From Muribaculum gordoncarteri (GTDB lineage: Bacteria > Bacteroidota > Bacteroidia > Bacteroidales > Muribaculaceae), in contig NZ_CP039393.1 of assembly GCF_004803695.1 (NCBI RefSeq), positions 1,860,001-1,924,000 of the forward strand: DNA of 64,000 nt, written 5' to 3'. Positions within the stretch are counted from its first letter, which is position 1, and the number at the start of each line of letters is the position of its first letter. The notes under the pieces are model-generated. The model made no database searches, was not told where the DNA came from, and saw only the letters and a list, made by a program, of their open reading frames with translations. The position numbers and the translations under genes were made by a program. Below, piece by piece: positions 1-7,353 of the stretch.

Positions 1-10
1 TTTCCACCTA

Positions 11-33
11 TTATCTTTGCCGAAAAAGATAAT
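11..33 (+). promoter_or_regulatory. -7 box / inverted repeat before first gene
   Basis: TATCTTTG at 12-19 matches the Bacteroidetes TAnnTTTG -7 element, 18 bases before the ATG at 37. It lies within an 8-bp inverted repeat (11-18 with 25-32). The -33 element would fall outside the window, so only half of the promoter can be judged. Confidence 0.4.
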
Positions 34-36
34 ACC

Positions 37-645
37 ATGGAAAACAACGAAACCAAGAAAAAAGAGAGGGTCTACAAGCTGAAGTTTGACCAACTTTGGA
101 TCGATGCCATCAATCAGATACCGGTGTACTATCATAGTGAGATTTATTATTGGCTTGACTACTATCAGAATCACAACCACAGCGATTTGATAGGCACTAT
201 CAAGGACGACCTTGTGCGCTCGCTGTTCATGCTCATCTACCCCACAATCAAGCGTCGCCGCATAGCCCGCAATCGTCAACGCAAGTCACGCGAAATCAAG
301 AAGGCTGCCCGACTCGCGGAATCCACACAGCCACAGGAATCCCCACAACAGCAACAGCCCGCTCAACCGAAAAAGGCTGAGGCAAAGACCATGCCAGAGG
401 CAGCAGTTAAGCCGACAGCAACAACTCAGCCGACAGCAACTCAGCCATCCGAAGCTGCCGCCAAGCCGCAACCCGCCCCCTCAAAACAGGAGAGCCGAGG
501 CTCTACAGCCCCGGCTCCCATAGACAGCGCATATCATCGCCTTCAAAATATCTTGGGAACAAATGAGCTTAACTATGAAGTCATCGCGGAAAGAGAATCT
601 TATAATCGCGCTTGGCCGCCTCGCGGGTCCACTCTTCGGGAATGA
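37..645 (+). CDS. hypothetical protein, DUF6291-like N-terminus
   Basis: The product is 202 aa. Residues 15-85 form a compact helical region with the pattern 'D-A-I-N-Q-I-P ... L-F-M-L-I-Y-P-T-I-K-R-R-R', reminiscent of DUF6291-type replisome-organiser-like proteins of phages and plasmids. A basic stretch follows (residues 75-95), and then a low-complexity tail rich in Gln, Pro, Ala and Thr (about 95-160). No signal peptide or membrane segment is visible. The last 65 bases overlap the 3' end of the convergent nucleotidase gene. The family assignment rests on pattern resemblance only. A DNA-binding role is an inference from the basic patch. Confidence 0.6.
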   Translation: MENNETKKKERVYKLKFDQLWIDAINQIPVYYHSEIYYWLDYYQNHNHSDLIGTIKDDLVRSLFMLIYPTIKRRRIARNRQRKSREIKKAARLAESTQPQESPQQQQPAQPKKAEAKTMPEAAVKPTATTQPTATQPSEAAAKPQPAPSKQESRGSTAPAPIDSAYHRLQNILGTNELNYEVIAERESYNRAWPPRGSTLRE

Positions 646-2317
646 AACGCCACTGGTTGAGCTTGCGCGGATTAACTTTGCCCTGCTTCTTTATGTAGTC
701 GGTGAGGTAGTGTCGCAGGTCAAGGTCGGTAGCAAACACGATGCGCTCGGTCAACTTGTCGTGAGGAATGCCGGCACCCTTTGTAAGCAATTCACCGCCG
801 CCGTTTCCGCGATAAGAGTTCAGTGCCACGCGATAGGTGCGGGCGGGGTCAAACTCCTTGCCGTCGGCCATGCTCTTTATCGTAACCTTCTCGCCCTTGG
901 GCTTTCTCACATCCACCTCATAGATGATACCCGCCGCCGAGTCAAAGTTATAGCTCGGATTCTTAAGTGTAGAGCGGCTCTCATCACCCTGGGTAGGCTC
1001 CTCCTTGAAAAGGAGCAGATGGTCGGATGGCGAAGTCATCGTTTTGCTCCACAGCGAGTAAGCTTCCTCAAGGTAGTCCTTGACCTCCTGCCCGGTAAGC
1101 TCCATGACATAGAGCATGTTTTCGTACTTGTAGAGATTGAACATGTCGCTCACCGTTATAGGGCCGGCATCGATAGTGGCATCGTAGGAGAGCGGAGCGG
1201 CAAACGAGATGTCGGCTCCCGTTATTCCAAGCTGAAGCTCATGAATAAGATCGACAAACTCCGACGGGCCGAAGTAGGCGTCGCGCGTGGTGATGCTGCT
1301 TGTGAATTCGCCGATGGGTGTGTCGACATACTCCTTGATGACAGCCATGTCGGGAGCAAACTTGGCCATGAAGTCGGCATCGGGCTCATAGTCCGACATG
1401 TGTCGAAGCTCACCGTCGATGTGCTTGTCGATTATTCGTCCGTCGTCGTCACGCTTGAAGGTCATCGTTATGTCGGTAAGCACGACACCGTTGTTGGCAG
1501 GATTCATCACCAGCACCGTATCGCCCTCGACATTCACCACCTTCTTGTTTTCGCGGCGATGGTCATGCCCCATAAGCACTACATCAAATCCGGGCACGCG
1601 CTCGGCTATCTCAAGCGAAGGATTCTCGCGATATTTCACCAGAGTGTTGCCGCGCTGTCCTGCATGGAACACACCCACTATCACATCGGGATTCTCGCGC
1701 TCCTTGATTATCGGAATCCACTTGCGGGCAGTGGCCTCCATGTCGTCAAACCGCAGCCCCTTCCACAGCACTTCGGGCAGCCATGCGGGTATGGCCGGAG
1801 TGAGCAGTCCGAGAATAGCCACCTTCACCCCGTCGTGCTCCACAACCTTATAGGGAGTGAATGCCGGCTCGCCGGTGGCAGTGTCAATGATATTGGCACC
1901 CAACACTGGCATGTCGCACTGTCGGCTCCAGCGCTCAAGCACCTTGCGTCCGGTTTCGACATCGTGGTTGCCGACATTGCCGGCATCGTAGCGCATGAAG
2001 TTCATCATTCGCGATGCCACGTGGGGAGTCACCGTGTCAACAAAGTTGTAGTAGTACACAGTGGGCTGTCCCTGGAGAATATCGCCGTTGTCGAGCAAAA
2101 TCACATTGTCGCCATAGCGCTGTCGCGCCTCCTTTACGGCTCCGTAGACACGCGCAAGGCTTCCTGCCGAAGGTTGTCGGGTTATGAAGTTGTAGGGGAA
2201 GAAGTTTCCGTGTATGTCGCTTGTCTGAAGCAGTTTTATAGTAGTCATGGAGGATGCGTTAAGAGATAGTCCCATAACAGCCGTCAAGGCGGAGAAAAGG
2301 GTCAGTATTCGTTTCAT
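581..2317 (-). CDS. bifunctional metallophosphatase / 5'-nucleotidase, exported
   Basis: This 578-aa enzyme has the UshA/CpdB fold. It is expected to hydrolyse nucleotides or cyclic nucleotides in the periplasm with two bound metals. A signal peptide (MKRILTLFSALTAVMGLSLN) begins at the ATG at 2317; an upstream in-frame ATG at 2341 would add eight residues before the signal peptide and is unlikely. The metallophosphatase motifs appear in order: SDIHGNF, DNGDILQG, VGNHD, and GHDH. The C-terminal 5'-nucleotidase substrate domain occupies roughly residues 330-540. The 3' end overlaps the convergent gene by 65 bases. The -7/-33 promoter sits inside the palindromic repeat just upstream. Substrate cannot be decided from the sequence. 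Confidence 0.92.
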   Translation of the reverse strand: MKRILTLFSALTAVMGLSLNASSMTTIKLLQTSDIHGNFFPYNFITRQPSAGSLARVYGAVKEARQRYGDNVILLDNGDILQGQPTVYYYNFVDTVTPHVASRMMNFMRYDAGNVGNHDVETGRKVLERWSRQCDMPVLGANIIDTATGEPAFTPYKVVEHDGVKVAILGLLTPAIPAWLPEVLWKGLRFDDMEATARKWIPIIKERENPDVIVGVFHAGQRGNTLVKYRENPSLEIAERVPGFDVVLMGHDHRRENKKVVNVEGDTVLVMNPANNGVVLTDITMTFKRDDDGRIIDKHIDGELRHMSDYEPDADFMAKFAPDMAVIKEYVDTPIGEFTSSITTRDAYFGPSEFVDLIHELQLGITGADISFAAPLSYDATIDAGPITVSDMFNLYKYENMLYVMELTGQEVKDYLEEAYSLWSKTMTSPSDHLLLFKEEPTQGDESRSTLKNPSYNFDSAAGIIYEVDVRKPKGEKVTIKSMADGKEFDPARTYRVALNSYRGNGGGELLTKGAGIPHDKLTERIVFATDLDLRHYLTDYIKKQGKVNPRKLNQWRFIPEEWTREAAKRDYKILFPR

Positions 2318-2338
2318 AGTTAAATAACAATTTATATG

Positions 2339-2370
2339 CAAAGATACGAATAAGTCGAGAGCAATGCCAA
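2339..2370 (-). promoter_or_regulatory. -33/-7 promoter of the nucleotidase gene
   Basis: On the minus strand TTGG (2367-2370), a 20-base spacer and TATCTTTG (2339-2346) fit the Bacteroidetes consensus TTTG-N19-21-TAnnTTTG. The start codon is 22 bases downstream of the -7 box. Most of the promoter is contributed by the first copy of the 61-bp repeat. Confidence 0.6.
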
Positions 2371-2478
2371 ATTTATTTGGGCATTGCCGAGCGTGAGTAT
2401 CTAAGAAGTATTCAAATATACGAATAAGTCGAGAGCAATGCCAAATTTATTTGGGCATTGCCGAGCGTGAGTATCTAA
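2344..2478. repeat. two direct copies of a 61-bp palindromic element
   Basis: Copies lie at 2344-2404 and 2418-2478 and are identical over about 60 bases. Each is internally an imperfect palindrome: an inner stem GCAATGCC/GGCATTGC around an AT-rich loop and, in copy 1, an outer AGATAC/GTATCT arm. Copy 1 carries the promoter of the nucleotidase gene on the minus strand; copy 2 has ATATAC where copy 1 has AGATAC, so it lacks the -7 box. No open reading frame is present. Confidence 0.9.
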
Positions 2479-2487
2479 TAAATATAA

Positions 2488-2523
2488 ATACTCCCCGATT
2501 CATAAAATTATGCCGGGGAGTAT
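2488..2523 (-). terminator. hairpin terminator after the Ca2+ ATPase gene
   Basis: ATACTCCCCG pairs with CGGGGAGTAT around a 16-base AT-rich loop. In the minus-strand reading it is followed by a T/A-rich tail. It lies 29 bases past the stop codon of the ATPase. Confidence 0.75.
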
Positions 2524-2551
2524 CGTATCAATGATTATATGCGTTACGGGG

Positions 2552-5242
2552 TTATTTCTTGAACAGCCTGAACAGCTCGCCCACCCAGAGTACAAGTGAT
2601 GTAACGACGATTATTATCACCCAGTCGACAACCTTGAGAGGAGTCACATTGAACATCTCGCCGCCGAAAGTGACGATAAGAATCTGTCCGATGAGAATAA
2701 CCAACGCTATGAAATCAAATTCGGAACAGCCCTTGAGGTTGAACGCCGAACCGTGGCTCTCGAAAGCCCTCGCATTGAACATGTTCCAGAACTGGAGGAA
2801 CACGAAGATGGTGAAGAAGAGGCTCAGCTCGTAGGGAGTCATCTCCGATGAAGAGGGATCGAGATGCAGCGACAGGAGGTCGGTGAGGCAAGTGATATCG
2901 GCATGATGGAAGATGTAGAGAAGTCCCAGCAGCAGGACGAAGAACAATCCGCCCATACCGATTATGTCGTAGCGCATCGGCCGGTTTATGATAAAGGCAT
3001 TACGGTCGCGGGGCTTGTCCTTCATGACACGCTCCGACGGCGGCAACGATGCAAGAGCCATGGCGGCAAAGGTGTCCATAATCAAGTTGACCCAAAGCAT
3101 CTGAGTCACGGTAAGCGGCGACTCGGTACCCATGAACGCGCCACAGAGCACAATGAGGCAGGCCACGACATTTACCGTCATCTGGAACAGGATGAAACGC
3201 TGTATGTTGTGGTAGAGCGAGCGACCCCACATCACGGCCCTTCCGATGCTTGCAAAAGAGTTGTCGACAATTGTTATGTCGCTGGCCTCCTTGGCCACCG
3301 AGGTGCCGTCGCCCATCGACAGTCCCACCTGTGCGGCCTTTAGGGCCGGAGCGTCGTTGGTGCCGTCGCCGGTCACAGCCACCACCTCGTTACGCTTCTG
3401 CAACGTTTCGACAAGTCGCTTCTTGTCGAGCGGGCGCGCGCGCGATATAACCTTAAGATCCTTTACGCGATCATATAGCGCCTTATCGTCGAGCGCGGCA
3501 AATTCGGGTCCGGTGATTATGTTGCGGTCGCCGTCGCCCTCCTTCCACAATCCTATCTGGCGGGCAATCTCCTTGGCCGTATTGGGAGTGTCGCCGGTCA
3601 CTATCTTGATGGCGATACCTGCGTCAAGGCACTCCTGAACGGCATCGGGCACATCGGCGCGCACGGGGTCGGATATGGCCACAACACCCATAAAGGTGAG
3701 ATTGTCAGCTACAAGATTTCCGTCGGCGATTGCCTCCTGACCGGGTTCGACAATCTGGTAAGCGAATCCGAGAGTACGCATGGCCTGATTCTGATAGCCG
3801 AGCAGCAGATTGTCGATCGCCGCCTTGTCGACACCACCCTCGGTGTTGCGGCAGAGCGAGTAGACAATCTCGGGAGCGCCCTTGACATATAGGATCGTCT
3901 TTCCCGGAAGCACACCCGACTTCACCTCCGAGGCCATGTATTTGCGCTCGGTGGTAAAGGGTATCTCATCGACGCGCTCCACGCCCTCGCGCAGCGTCCT
4001 GTAGTCGACTCCGTTGTTGCGGAGCCACAGAATCAACGCACCCTCGGTGGGATTGCCAAGCACCGACGGCTTGTCGGGATTGGAGAGGTCGAGCAACGCC
4101 GTCGAGTTAACGGCTATTCCCTCCTCCACGAGGCGGCTCATCACGCTGTCGTCAAGCCGCTGTTCAGGCAGCCCGAAAAAGTCGGTGCGGTATATGCGCA
4201 TCTGGTTTTCGGTCAGAGTGCCGGTCTTGTCGGTACATATAACGGTGGTCGCGCCCATCGTTTCGCAGGCGTGCATCTTGCGCACGAGGTTGTTGGTCTT
4301 CAGCATTCGCCTCATGCTGTAGGCAAGGCTCAGCGTCACGGCCATGGGCAATCCTTCGGGAATCGACACCACAAGCAGTGTGACGGCAATCATTATCGTC
4401 TGCAGGAAGAACGTGACAAATCTAAGCCAGTCAAACTCCACCATGTTGATGAAGAAGAGCGACAACCGTCCAATGATAATCAAGGCCGCGATGCCGAGGC
4501 TTACTCGCGTTATGAGAGTGCCGAGCCTGTCGAGCTGCTCATTGAGCGGGGTCTTTACACTGTCGTCGATTTGTGCCGCCTCAAACACTTTTCCGTTCTC
4601 GGTGTGGTCGCCCACAGCCTTTACCTCATACATTCCATGCCCTTCCATGACCTTGGTACCGCGCATAACCCAATCGGTAGGGAAAGTGGCATCCTTGTCA
4701 AAGAGAGCCGGGTCGGTCGACTTGGCGCACACGGGCTCACCCGTCAGCGACGACTCGTCGACCTGGAGCGAAACAGCCTCGATCAACTCTCCGTCGGCGG
4801 GAATCTCCTCACCGGTGGTAATGATAACTATATCACCCACAACGATGTCCTTCTTGGGCACCTGAGTAGTGTTGCCGTTGCGAATCACCTGGACGGGCTC
4901 ATCGTCATTAACCTGGTTGAGGATTGCAAACTCCTTGTCGGCCCTTGCTTCAAAGTAGAAGGCAAGCCCGGTGGCAAGGAATATGGCGATGAAAATGCCA
5001 AGCGGCTCAAAGAACACCGTAGCGTCGGTATCGGGCAATGCGTAATACTCGTAGCACGCAATGCCTATCGAGAGCGCACCGGCAACAAGAAGGATTATTA
5101 TCAACGGGTCCTTGAATTTCTCGAGAAATCGCATGAACATCGATCTCTTTTTGGGCGGAGTAAGTACATTTACACCATGCTCACGCCTGCTTTCCAGAAC
5201 CTGAGCATCGGTCAAGCCATCATAATGACGAGATTGTGACAT
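2552..5242 (-). CDS. calcium-translocating P-type ATPase, PMCA type
   Basis: This 896-aa type II P-type ATPase is expected to export Ca2+ across the inner membrane. It has the actuator loop SSLTGEP (residues 165-170), the M4 ion-site motif PEGLP (295-299), the phosphorylated aspartate in DKTGTLT (Asp338), the hinge GDGTNDAP in the nucleotide/phosphorylation domain, and about ten membrane segments, with pairs at about 45-100 and 245-300 and six near the C-terminus. Length is normal for the family. It has its own downstream terminator and appears monocistronic. The ion (Ca2+ rather than Na+/K+) is inferred from family and M4 sequence. Confidence 0.93.
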   Translation of the reverse strand: MSQSRHYDGLTDAQVLESRREHGVNVLTPPKKRSMFMRFLEKFKDPLIIILLVAGALSIGIACYEYYALPDTDATVFFEPLGIFIAIFLATGLAFYFEARADKEFAILNQVNDDEPVQVIRNGNTTQVPKKDIVVGDIVIITTGEEIPADGELIEAVSLQVDESSLTGEPVCAKSTDPALFDKDATFPTDWVMRGTKVMEGHGMYEVKAVGDHTENGKVFEAAQIDDSVKTPLNEQLDRLGTLITRVSLGIAALIIIGRLSLFFINMVEFDWLRFVTFFLQTIMIAVTLLVVSIPEGLPMAVTLSLAYSMRRMLKTNNLVRKMHACETMGATTVICTDKTGTLTENQMRIYRTDFFGLPEQRLDDSVMSRLVEEGIAVNSTALLDLSNPDKPSVLGNPTEGALILWLRNNGVDYRTLREGVERVDEIPFTTERKYMASEVKSGVLPGKTILYVKGAPEIVYSLCRNTEGGVDKAAIDNLLLGYQNQAMRTLGFAYQIVEPGQEAIADGNLVADNLTFMGVVAISDPVRADVPDAVQECLDAGIAIKIVTGDTPNTAKEIARQIGLWKEGDGDRNIITGPEFAALDDKALYDRVKDLKVISRARPLDKKRLVETLQKRNEVVAVTGDGTNDAPALKAAQVGLSMGDGTSVAKEASDITIVDNSFASIGRAVMWGRSLYHNIQRFILFQMTVNVVACLIVLCGAFMGTESPLTVTQMLWVNLIMDTFAAMALASLPPSERVMKDKPRDRNAFIINRPMRYDIIGMGGLFFVLLLGLLYIFHHADITCLTDLLSLHLDPSSSEMTPYELSLFFTIFVFLQFWNMFNARAFESHGSAFNLKGCSEFDFIALVILIGQILIVTFGGEMFNVTPLKVVDWVIIIVVTSLVLWVGELFRLFKK

Positions 5243-5296
5243 AGATATTACCTGAATTTAATTTTTTTTATATCAACAACTAATCCGATGATAAAG

Positions 5297-6637
5297 TTAG
5301 AAGTTATAGGAAACACCGATCGAAGGCACAAATGCGTGAACCTTGTAATCGGCGGTAAAGGTCTTGTTTACTGGTAATCCGAGATTGGGCATGCTCGCAG
5401 CAAGCAGGTCGGTGTACGGGCATGAAGCGTTATCCTTACCAAGGCCGGCCACATAGAGCATCGACAGGTCGATCGACACGTTCTTGATAGGACGGAACGA
5501 CAGTCCCAAGGTAGGCTCAAGCTTGGTCATGCCCGGAGTTTCGGGGTTGTAGTAAGATATATTCACAGGAGTTGTGTCGACAATAAATCCGGCACGGATG
5601 TCAAAGCGATTGGTCAGGGCATACTGTGCGCCGAGGCGGAAAGCCCACGAGTTGCGGTAATCCTTGGTGAGATGCTGATTGTAAGGGGTGAGCTGATCGC
5701 TGAGGAAATTTATCTCAAGGCTCTTGTAGGTGCTCCAGCCTGTGAACTGCGCATCGAAAGCGAGAGTGAGCGCCTCAATGGGCTTGTAGCTTACACCGAA
5801 TGTAAGTACCGAGGGCATAGGCATTTCGGCCGAGAAGTTGGCTTCGTTGAGCACGTTCAGAGTCGACGACAGCACAGCGCTGGCAACATCGTTGGCATAG
5901 GTTACCGCCGCATCGCCCGACTTCACCCTCATTGTCATGCGTGAGCGATAGTTGACGCCTACCGTCCACTGCTCGTTGATGTCATACATGGCGCCGACAT
6001 TGAATCCGAGAGCAATATTGGCCGTTCCCTTGAGATTGACCGACGCGGGAGTGGTGGAGCCGAAGCGATAGTCATTGCCCAATGCTCCGAGCACAAGGTC
6101 GAGAGTCGAAGGCGACACAAGTCCCTTGTTAAGGTCGACCGTTCCCCACGACACCATCAATCCGGCACCCACCGAGAGTCCCGGCACGATTTCCCAAGCC
6201 ACAGTGGGCTGGATGGTGTAGGTGGCGAGGTTTACCGACTGATTCAGCACGGCACCGGGCCAGTTGGTACTCCAGTCGATGCTGCTGCCATAGGGGGTGT
6301 ACATGCTCACTCCGGCCTTAAGATTGTCGTAGATGCTGAATGCGGCGCCCACATTCATGGGGGTGCTCACCTTGTTGTTGGTTTCATATTCCTTACCGTC
6401 AATTGTAGCTGTGGCGGTTGCAGCGACACCGTTGACACTTGCAGTCAAGTCGAGCGACTTATCCATGAACGCCATTCCGGCAGGGTTGAAATACATACTT
6501 TCGGCTCCAAGCTTGAGTGCAACACCGGTATGGGCCATTCCGCCCTGACGGGCACTCAAGGTGTTGACCTGATAGCCTTCGGCCATAACTGTAAGCGAAA
6601 CGGCCAGAGCCATCGAGGCCAAAATCAATTTCTTCAT
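5297..6637 (-). CDS. OmpP1/FadL/TodX-family outer-membrane transporter
   Basis: This 446-aa outer-membrane beta-barrel is of the FadL type, which passes hydrophobic compounds through the outer membrane. A signal peptide (MKKLILASMALAVSLTVMAEG) defines the start at 6637; the longer frame begins in AT-rich leader sequence. The mature N-terminus 'YQVNTLSARQGGMAHTG' followed by 'FNPAGMAF' is the FadL N-terminal hatch signature. The protein ends in a C-terminal Phe (SIGVSYNF), as is usual for barrel insertion. A TAACTTTG -7 box lies at 6710-6717 on the minus strand, and a short perfect hairpin (6684-6700) lies in the leader. The substrate is unknown. Confidence 0.88.
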   Translation of the reverse strand: MKKLILASMALAVSLTVMAEGYQVNTLSARQGGMAHTGVALKLGAESMYFNPAGMAFMDKSLDLTASVNGVAATATATIDGKEYETNNKVSTPMNVGAAFSIYDNLKAGVSMYTPYGSSIDWSTNWPGAVLNQSVNLATYTIQPTVAWEIVPGLSVGAGLMVSWGTVDLNKGLVSPSTLDLVLGALGNDYRFGSTTPASVNLKGTANIALGFNVGAMYDINEQWTVGVNYRSRMTMRVKSGDAAVTYANDVASAVLSSTLNVLNEANFSAEMPMPSVLTFGVSYKPIEALTLAFDAQFTGWSTYKSLEINFLSDQLTPYNQHLTKDYRNSWAFRLGAQYALTNRFDIRAGFIVDTTPVNISYYNPETPGMTKLEPTLGLSFRPIKNVSIDLSMLYVAGLGKDNASCPYTDLLAASMPNLGLPVNKTFTADYKVHAFVPSIGVSYNF

Positions 6638-6709
6638 AAACTTGAAATTTTTTGTTTTTACTTTAATCGTCAATAGATAGAATTTCGCATCCAATGCGAA
6701 TACAGCCGA

Positions 6710-6717
6710 CAAAGTTA
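6710..6717 (-). promoter_or_regulatory. -7 box of the FadL-like gene
   Basis: CAAAGTTA on the plus strand reads TAACTTTG on the minus strand, a perfect TAnnTTTG. It predicts a leader of about 65 nt that contains the TTCGCAT/ATGCGAA hairpin. No good -33 tetramer is visible. Confidence 0.45.
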
Positions 6718-6854
6718 GACATTTAAATCCATTTAATCGTCCTAAACTGAACATTTTATCAGAAAAACAGAACAATCGGATCAAAACAGATCAATTATTG
6801 TCCACTTAAAGCACAGAATGGTATTGGCGCGATATGAAACTTCGTGGAGGGAAG

Positions 6855-7019
6855 CTAATTGCCTATATATAAATCGGGTTCAATAATGTTAGTATCTATT
6901 GTATACAACCCGATGCTCCAATAGTAGGGCGATGCTTCCGGCAAAACGATTACGCTGTCCTTCATGCCAGCATATTTTATAACATCGTCACTATGAAAAA
7001 AACACAAGAAAAGTCGCAC
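6855..7019 (-). other. short open frame, possible gene remnant
   Basis: A 54-codon frame without an ATG near its beginning (GTG possible at 7019) ends at a TAG. The C-terminal part reads 'GMKDSVIVLPEASPYYW' and looks like a soluble beta-domain end rather than random sequence. It lies downstream of the hairpin and promoter at 7034-7121, so it could be a small protein gene or the tail of a decayed gene. There is no recognisable family. The rest of the 6785-7350 gap shows no other coding sequence. Confidence 0.2.
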
Positions 7020-7033
7020 GGATTAGGAGCGAC

Positions 7034-7121
7034 TAAAAACTAAACCCCGAGGTTTGTCATAAGACAGGGACACTCGGGGGATTCCTTTGCAAAGTTAAAA
7101 ATAATTTCGTAAACGGTCAAC
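7034..7121 (-). ncRNA. candidate short transcript: promoter directly followed by hairpin and U-tract
   Basis: On the minus strand a TAACTTTG -7 box (7090-7097), with GTTG 20 bases upstream (7118-7121), is followed within about 10 bases by CCCCGAG/CTCGGGG (7073-7079 with 7045-7051). That stem encloses a second perfect TGTC-TTAT-GACA stem-loop, and the tail TTTAGTTTTTAG follows. This reads as a transcript of about 45-50 nt or an attenuator for the frame at 6855-7019. Confidence 0.35.
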
Positions 7122-7353
7122 TTATGAACGCACCACAAGTGAACAGTGAAATTGAATCAGGAAGATGCTCAGTATCAATCCCTGCGAATATGGTAAAGGT
7201 TTTTTTGGCCAAATCTTGAAACCAATAAAGGTACAAAAATGAGAAAATGAGCTTTGAAATGCTGATTTATGCCTGTCAACGAGGACTCTTTGCGGGATTT
7301 GTATTATCTTTATAGATGCTAAAAAATTTTACAAAAACAACATACTTACTTTG

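Noticed and set aside
563-2269. 568-codon open frame on the plus strand
   Set aside because: It is fully antisense to the nucleotidase gene, has no motif or promoter, and its open state follows from codon use of the real gene.
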